Below, piece after piece: positions 6,535-9,612 of a DNA stretch of 9,612 nt. Numbering within the stretch: the first letter of the stretch is position 1; each line of letters starts with the position of its first letter. A program made the translations under genes and the position numbers. Where the stretch lies: positions 1 through 9,612 of the forward strand of contig JAFUPO010000019.1 in NCBI GenBank assembly GCA_017481185.1. The letters run 5' to 3'. The notes below the pieces were generated by a model. The model ran no database searches and was not told where the DNA came from. It was given only the letters and a program-made list of their open reading frames with translations. This stretch comes from Clostridia bacterium (GTDB lineage Bacteria > Bacillota_A > Clostridia > Christensenellales > Aristaeellaceae).

Positions 6535-6575
6535 AAGCCTTGCCTTGCCCGGCCTGTGCCGAGCAAGGCTTTTTT
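6535..6575 (+). terminator. Rho-independent terminator after thpR
   Basis: GCCTTGC (6542-6548) pairs with GCAAGGC (6563-6569), then an inner CGGC/GCCG stem closes on CTGT, with one C/A mismatch between the two stems, followed by six Ts (6570-6575). Because GCCTTGC is directly repeated, an alternative 9-bp pairing starting at 6535 is also possible. It ends the pyk-thpR unit. Confidence 0.9.
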
Positions 6576-6603
6576 ATCTCTGGAAGGGAGTGGGAAACGG
6601 CGG

Positions 6604-6632
6604 TTAAACACCAAAAAGTGCCAGGATATAAA
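6604..6632 (+). promoter_or_regulatory. Probable promoter for the SH3b protein gene
   Basis: A weak -35 TTAAAC (6604-6609) is 17 bp from a good -10 TATAAA (6627-6632). Predicted start near 6639 gives a leader of about 77 nt. It sits just downstream of the thpR terminator, as expected for an independent unit. Confidence 0.45.
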
Positions 6633-6646
6633 GGCTTTGAGCCTCG

Positions 6647-6700
6647 TTTGCTTAGGTGAAAGCCCCCTGGGGGAGACCCTGGGAAAGGCCCCAAAGCAAA
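6647..6700 (+). promoter_or_regulatory. Structured leader abutting the SH3b ribosome binding site
   Basis: TTTGCTT (6647-6653) pairs perfectly with AAGCAAA (6694-6700). The enclosed region is made of competing C-runs (6663-6667, 6677-6679, 6689-6692) and G-runs (6669-6673, 6681-6683). CCCTGGG occurs twice, 12 bases apart (6665 and 6677). The 3' arm runs into the ribosome binding site AAAGGAGG (6698-6705), so closing the stem could partly mask it. No known riboswitch is recognised. Confidence 0.35.
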
Positions 6701-6715
6701 GGAGGATATACCCCT

Positions 6716-7651
6716 ATGAAGACCCAGAACACCGTATCTAAGAAGTGGCTCTCCTGCGCCGCTGCGGCGGCCATGGCCCTGGCCCCCGTGGCGTCACTGG
6801 CTGAGACGGCTGACAGCGCCCTGGTGAAGGGCGGCTACCTGAACCTGCGCAAGGAAGCGTCCCTCACGGCCAGCGTGCTGGGCCAGTTCCCCACCGGCAC
6901 TCTGGTGGAGATCGTGGAGAAGGGCGAGGAGTGGAGCCAGGTTCGCGTAAACGGCGTGGATGGCTACATGATGACCCAGTACCTGAACACCGCCGAGGGC
7001 GAAACCACCCTGACTGTGCGCACCAACACCGGCATCGGCCTGAACCTGCGGGAAGCCCCCAGCATGGAGGGAGCGATTCTAACTTCCTTTAAGCCCGGCA
7101 CCCAGGTGACCGTTTTGCAGAAGGGCTCAAACTGGAGCCGCGTTACCGTGGAAGGTCAGGAGGGCTTTATGTCTTCCAAGTACCTGAAGAGCGGTTCCAC
7201 CTCCGGCAGCACCGCCCCTGCCGCCGGTACCGCCGTGGTGAACAACCCCAAGGACACCCAGGTTTTGAACCTGCGTGAGACCCCCTCCCTGGACGCACGG
7301 GTGCTGGCCTACTACAAAAACGGCACCGTGGTGGAGGTGATTCAAAAGGGCGATACCTGGTCTGAGGTGAAGGTGAACGGCAAGCATGGCTACATGATGA
7401 ACAAGTTTTTGAAGTTTGGCGCTTCCTCCGGCTCCGTGACCACTCCTGTGACCCCCTTTGAGGCCACCATGATCAACATCAACGGCACCGGCATCGTCAA
7501 CTTCCGTTCCAAGCCCACCCTGGGCAACAACGTGATCCGCACCTATCCTGTGGGCACCAAGCTCACCGTGACCGAAACCGGCACGGACTGGTTCAAGGTG
7601 GAGATCGACGGCGAGGCGGGCTATGTGAGCCGCCATTTCCTGAAGTACTAA
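6716..7651 (+). CDS. Secreted protein with four bacterial SH3 (SH3b) repeats
   Basis: This is a 311-residue protein. A GTG at 6656 in the same frame is rejected: ATG 6716 has AAAGGAGG (6698-6705) at 10-nt spacing and starts a textbook signal peptide. That peptide has a Lys-containing N-region, an Ala-rich hydrophobic stretch (12-26) and a likely signal peptidase I cut after Ala29 (SLA/ET). The remainder is four SH3b repeats near residues 40-90, 106-158, 182-233 and 257-310. Each has the pattern N-[LF]-R-x-x-[PA]-[ST], a central GT, a W near position 33, and a closing G-[YF] followed by an aromatic and Leu. A Ser/Gly/Thr/Ala/Pro-rich linker separates repeats 2 and 3. SH3b domains usually bind cell-wall peptides or glycans. 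No peptidase, amidase or anchor domain is visible, so the protein is probably exported and wall-associated. Its specific role is unknown. Confidence 0.9.
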   Translation: MKTQNTVSKKWLSCAAAAAMALAPVASLAETADSALVKGGYLNLRKEASLTASVLGQFPTGTLVEIVEKGEEWSQVRVNGVDGYMMTQYLNTAEGETTLTVRTNTGIGLNLREAPSMEGAILTSFKPGTQVTVLQKGSNWSRVTVEGQEGFMSSKYLKSGSTSGSTAPAAGTAVVNNPKDTQVLNLRETPSLDARVLAYYKNGTVVEVIQKGDTWSEVKVNGKHGYMMNKFLKFGASSGSVTTPVTPFEATMININGTGIVNFRSKPTLGNNVIRTYPVGTKLTVTETGTDWFKVEIDGEAGYVSRHFLKY

Positions 7652-7656
7652 AGCGT

Positions 7657-7684
7657 AAAAGAGCCCCGCAGGGGGCTCTTTTTT
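7657..7684 (+). terminator. Rho-independent terminator after the SH3b gene
   Basis: AAAAGAGCCCC (7657-7667) pairs with GGGGCTCTTTT (7672-7682) around a GCAG loop, and the T-run continues to 7684. The A-run on the 5' side would also help the reverse orientation, but no gene lies on the other strand. Confidence 0.93.
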
Positions 7685-7686
7685 GC

Positions 7687-7715
7687 TTGATTTTTTGCTG
7701 TGCATATGGTAAAAT
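7687..7715 (+). promoter_or_regulatory. Sigma-A promoter for the MATE leader transcript
   Basis: TTGATT (7687-7692) is 17 bp from TAAAAT (7710-7715), which also carries an extended -10 TG (TGGTAAAAT). Predicted start is near 7722. It begins only two bases after the T-run of the preceding terminator and serves the MATE leader. Confidence 0.65.
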
Positions 7716-7723
7716 AGCTGCGC

Positions 7724-7777
7724 AACGAGTAGCAACAACTGCGTAAATCCGGTTGATTGCTGCTCGTTTATTTTTTT
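7724..7777 (+). terminator. Terminator-like hairpin 1 in the MATE leader
   Basis: AACGAGTAGCAA (7724-7735) pairs with TTGCTGCTCGTT (7757-7768) over 12 bp with one G-T wobble. CAAC (7736-7739) pairs with GTTG (7752-7755) past a single bulged A (7756). The 12-nt loop contains GCGTAAATCC (7741-7750). TTTATTTTTTT (7767-7777) follows. The stem begins almost at the predicted transcription start, so most transcripts could end here unless the hairpin is prevented from forming. Confidence 0.75.
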
Positions 7778-7792
7778 GAAGGGAGGGGAGGG

Positions 7793-7846
7793 CGCTTTCG
7801 GAGCGGCCTAAAACAGCATAGCCATTGGCAGGGGATGAGCCTGCCA
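7793..7846 (+). promoter_or_regulatory. Central structured part of the MATE leader
   Basis: Two further hairpins lie between the two terminators. CGCT (7793-7796) pairs with AGCG (7802-7805), with a U-G closing pair and a UCG loop. TGGCAGG (7826-7832) pairs perfectly with CCTGCCA (7840-7846) around GGATGAG. AGCCATTGGC (7820-7829) resembles AGCCATGGGC in the following terminator arm (7862-7871). The layout suggests a regulatory RNA, but it matches no riboswitch I know. Confidence 0.35.
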
Positions 7847-7855
7847 GATTATTCA

Positions 7856-7905
7856 GCGTGTAGCCATGGGCGTAAATCCAGCAAGAGCCCGGCCACGCCT
7901 TTTTT
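7856..7905 (+). terminator. Terminator-like hairpin 2 in the MATE leader
   Basis: The stem is GCGTG/CACGC (7856-7860 with 7894-7898), GCC/GGC (7863-7865 with 7891-7893) and GGGC/GCCC (7868-7871 with 7887-7890), with 2-nt bulges on the left arm only. GCGTAAATCC recurs at 7870-7879, spanning the end of the stem and the loop. T6 follows (7900-7905). It ends 18 bases before the MATE ATG, the usual place for a leader attenuator. Confidence 0.6.
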
Positions 7906-7923
7906 ATTGCAGGAGGGAGAAAA

Positions 7924-9327
7924 ATGGAACATCATCAGGAATTGGGGAATGAGCGCATCGGCAAATTGATGAAGCAATATGCGGTTCCTTGTATTATTTC
8001 GCTTTTGGTCGGCGCACTGTATAATATTGTCGACCAGATTTTTATCGCCAACGCCAGCTACCTGGGCTCCTATGGCAATGCGGCCAATACGGTAGTTTTT
8101 CCGCTAACGGTGGTGGCTTTGGCCATCGCAGTGATGATCGGAGATGGCTGCTGCGCCTTTGTGAGCATCAGCCTGGGCAAGGGGGAAGCTCGCGAGGCTC
8201 GGCAAAGCGTGGGCAGCTCGGTAATCATAACGGCGGCAGCCAGCCTGTTTCTCACGGCAGCGTATCTCCTTTTTGACGAGGAGATTATCACGCTGTTTGG
8301 CGGCACGGTAAATGCCGAAACCTTTTATCATGCCAAAGAGTACTTTTTCTGGATTAGCGTGGGGATCCCGTTTTATATGTTTGGCCAAGCCATGAACCCC
8401 ATCATCCGGGCTGATGGAAGCCCGAAGTTTGCCATGGGGGCGACCCTGGCGGGGGCTGTGACAAATATCATCCTGGATCCCTTGTTTATCTTTGGTTTCA
8501 AATGGGGCATGATGGGCGCTGCGCTGGCGACGGTGATCGGCCAGGCCCTAACGGCGGGGCTTTCTGTGTGGTATCTGATAAACATGAAAAGCACCAAGCC
8601 AGCCGCGGGGGATTACACCTTAAGGGGAAGGATCTGCCTAAAGACCCTGGGGCTGGGCTTGACCAGCTTTTTGTCACAGATTTCTCTGGTGGCCGCTATG
8701 GCTGCTATCAACAATATGCTGCGCCATTACGGGGCGCTGGATGCCATTTTCGCTCAGGCGCAGTATGCGCAGATCCCGATGGCCGTGGTGGGCATCGTGA
8801 TGAAGTTTTTTCAGATTGTGATCTCCATCGTGGTGGGCATGGCGGCTGGGTGCATCCCCATTGTGGGGTTCAACATGGGCGCAGGAAAGCGGCTGCGGGT
8901 CAGGGAGCTGTTTACGAAGCTGCTCCTGGCGGAAGCGGGTGTGGGCGCTGTGGCGTTTGTGCTGGTGGAGTTTTTTCCCCGGCAGCTTATTGGTATTTTC
9001 GGCGCGGCGAACGAGAGCGCCTATTACACGGAGTTTGCTGTAAAGGCGTTTCGGATCTACCTGTGCATGGTCGTTCTTGCCTGCGTTAACAAGGCGCTGT
9101 TTATCTTTTTGCAATCAATGGGCAAGGCGGTGGCCTCCACGGCCCTCTCCATGGTGCGCGAGGTGGTTTTCGGCGTGGGCTTCGCCCGTGTGCTGCCGGT
9201 GTTCTTTGACCTGGATGGCGTGCTCTACTCCATGCCAGTTTCGGATGTGATGACATTCGCGATTGCTGTATATTTGATCCGCAGAACCTACCGGGAGTTA
9301 GGGGAGGCGAGGAGGGCTGCCAATTAA
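7924..9327 (+). CDS. MATE-family multidrug/toxin efflux transporter
   Basis: This is a 467-residue integral membrane protein with about twelve hydrophobic segments in two homologous halves, as in MATE antiporters that export cationic drugs or metabolites using Na+ or H+ gradients. Start ATG 7924 is 7 nt after AGGAGG (7911-7916). Family features include the first-helix segment YNIVDQIFIAN with an acidic Asp37, the loop IRADGSPKFAM, and DPLFIFGFKWGMMGAALATVIGQ-like sequence in the middle of the N-terminal half. The second half shows CIPIVGFNMGAGKRLRVREL. It most resembles the DinF/MepA-like Firmicutes branch. I cannot assign a substrate, so no symbol is given. Expression is probably controlled in the approximately 200-nt leader, which holds two terminator-like hairpins. 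The gene is intact and ends 105 bases before the tRNA promoter. Confidence 0.93.
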   Translation: MEHHQELGNERIGKLMKQYAVPCIISLLVGALYNIVDQIFIANASYLGSYGNAANTVVFPLTVVALAIAVMIGDGCCAFVSISLGKGEAREARQSVGSSVIITAAASLFLTAAYLLFDEEIITLFGGTVNAETFYHAKEYFFWISVGIPFYMFGQAMNPIIRADGSPKFAMGATLAGAVTNIILDPLFIFGFKWGMMGAALATVIGQALTAGLSVWYLINMKSTKPAAGDYTLRGRICLKTLGLGLTSFLSQISLVAAMAAINNMLRHYGALDAIFAQAQYAQIPMAVVGIVMKFFQIVISIVVGMAAGCIPIVGFNMGAGKRLRVRELFTKLLLAEAGVGAVAFVLVEFFPRQLIGIFGAANESAYYTEFAVKAFRIYLCMVVLACVNKALFIFLQSMGKAVASTALSMVREVVFGVGFARVLPVFFDLDGVLYSMPVSDVMTFAIAVYLIRRTYRELGEARRAAN

Positions 9328-9375
9328 CGGGCGGCCAACGGCAAGGATAGGCACTCTTTTGCCGAAAACCGAACA

Positions 9376-9420
9376 AAATTGAAACGGACGGACAAAAACA
9401 CCGTCCGTTTCATCAATTTG
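9376..9420 (+). terminator. Likely transcription-ending hairpin after the MATE gene
   Basis: GAAACGGACGG (9381-9391) pairs perfectly over 11 bp with CCGTCCGTTTC (9401-9411) around a 9-nt A-rich loop. An AAATT/AATTT pairing can extend it past a 3-nt bulge. The T-tract is poor (only ATTT). A weaker CGGCAA/TTGCCG hairpin (9339-9344 with 9359-9364) precedes it. Function as a terminator is likely but not certain. Confidence 0.5.
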
Positions 9421-9432
9421 GCGGAAAAACAG

Positions 9433-9461
9433 TTGACAAACAGAGGAAACTTGGCTAAAAT
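9433..9461 (+). promoter_or_regulatory. Strong sigma-A promoter for the tRNA-Gly gene
   Basis: A consensus -35 TTGACA (9433-9438) is spaced exactly 17 bp from TAAAAT (9456-9461), one mismatch from TATAAT. Transcription should start near 9468, giving a 5' leader of about 27 nt before the tRNA. This is the strongest promoter in the window, which fits a stable RNA gene. Confidence 0.85.
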
Positions 9462-9494
9462 AAAATTTGTCTGGCAAGGGCGTGATGCGGTCAT

Positions 9495-9568
9495 GCGGGT
9501 GTAGCTCAATGGTAGAGCTCCAGCTTCCCAAGCTGGCTACGTGGGTTCGATTCCCATCACCCGCTCCA
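9495..9568 (+). tRNA. tRNA-Gly, anticodon CCC, with encoded CCA end
   Basis: The sequence folds as a complete cloverleaf. The 7-bp acceptor GCGGGTG/CACCCGC spans 9495-9501 and 9558-9564. The D arm is GCTC/GAGC, and the anticodon stem CCAGC/GCTGG has loop TTCCCAA (CCC at 9527-9529, reading GGG codons). The T arm is GTGGG/CCCAT with loop TTCGATT. The discriminator base is T and CCA is encoded at 9566-9568. No terminator is visible before the window ends, so more tRNAs could follow. A weak TCCTGA/TCAGGA hairpin lies at 9583-9600. Confidence 0.96.
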
Positions 9569-9612
9569 AACCCGCATCATCTTCCTGACACATTTCAGGA
9601 TATATACCGTAA

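Noticed and set aside
6656..6715. GTG start 20 codons upstream for the SH3b protein
   Set aside because: It would bury the signal peptide and has no ribosome binding site, whereas 6716 has both.
7778..7855. Known riboswitch (guanidine, preQ1, T-box, cyclic dinucleotide) in the MATE leader
   Set aside because: None of the conserved core sequences of these classes could be found by eye; it is kept only as an unidentified structured leader.
7757..7969. A 70-codon + strand open frame across the MATE leader
   Set aside because: It covers the two hairpins, has no ribosome binding site, overlaps the MATE start in another frame and has no recognisable sequence.

Overview
The window looks like chromosomal DNA from a Gram-positive, low-to-moderate-GC anaerobe, most likely an uncultured member of the Clostridia. 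The main reasons are a separate glgD next to glgC and glgA (an arrangement typical of Firmicutes), a pyruvate kinase with the extra C-terminal PEP-utiliser-like domain, strong AAGGAGG-type ribosome binding sites, sigma-A-type promoters and U-tailed terminators. Everything is on the + strand, and no phage, IS element, CRISPR array or defence gene is visible.

Layout. Positions 2-901 hold the 3' three-quarters of glgC (ADP-glucose pyrophosphorylase, truncated by the window edge). glgD (1014-2135) follows and then glgA (2344-3909), which ends at a classical terminator (3926-3964). Together these genes make ADP-glucose and polymerise it into glycogen. Both gaps inside the cluster carry strong hairpins without a U-tract. 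A 322-base non-coding stretch (3910-4231) holds a 10-bp-period TGCnnGCA array, an AATCC array containing an exact 18-bp tandem duplication, and then an extended -10 promoter for pyk (4232-5992). thpR (RNA 2',3'-cyclic phosphodiesterase, 5985-6497) overlaps the pyk stop and ends at a terminator. Next is a secreted protein of four SH3b repeats (6716-7651) with its own promoter, structured leader and terminator. A MATE-family multidrug exporter (7924-9327) lies behind a promoter and an approximately 200-nt leader. A tRNA-Gly(CCC) with a near-consensus promoter closes the window (9495-9568).

How the genes relate. The glg cluster stores carbon as glycogen, and pyk drains the lower end of glycolysis, so the left half concerns carbon storage and flux. 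The right half is a series of independent single-gene units separated by terminators.

Most unusual parts. First, the MATE leader contains two terminator-like hairpins about 130 nt apart that carry the same 10-nt sequence, GCGTAAATCC, in or at the loop; I do not recognise this as a known riboswitch. Second, the pyk upstream region contains two different short-period repeat arrays back to back. Third, GlgA has a 42-residue Lys/Ala/Pro-rich basic tail with a duplicated KKKAAPRKK motif. All genes themselves belong to well-known families; the novelty, if any, lies in the non-coding regions and the GlgA tail.
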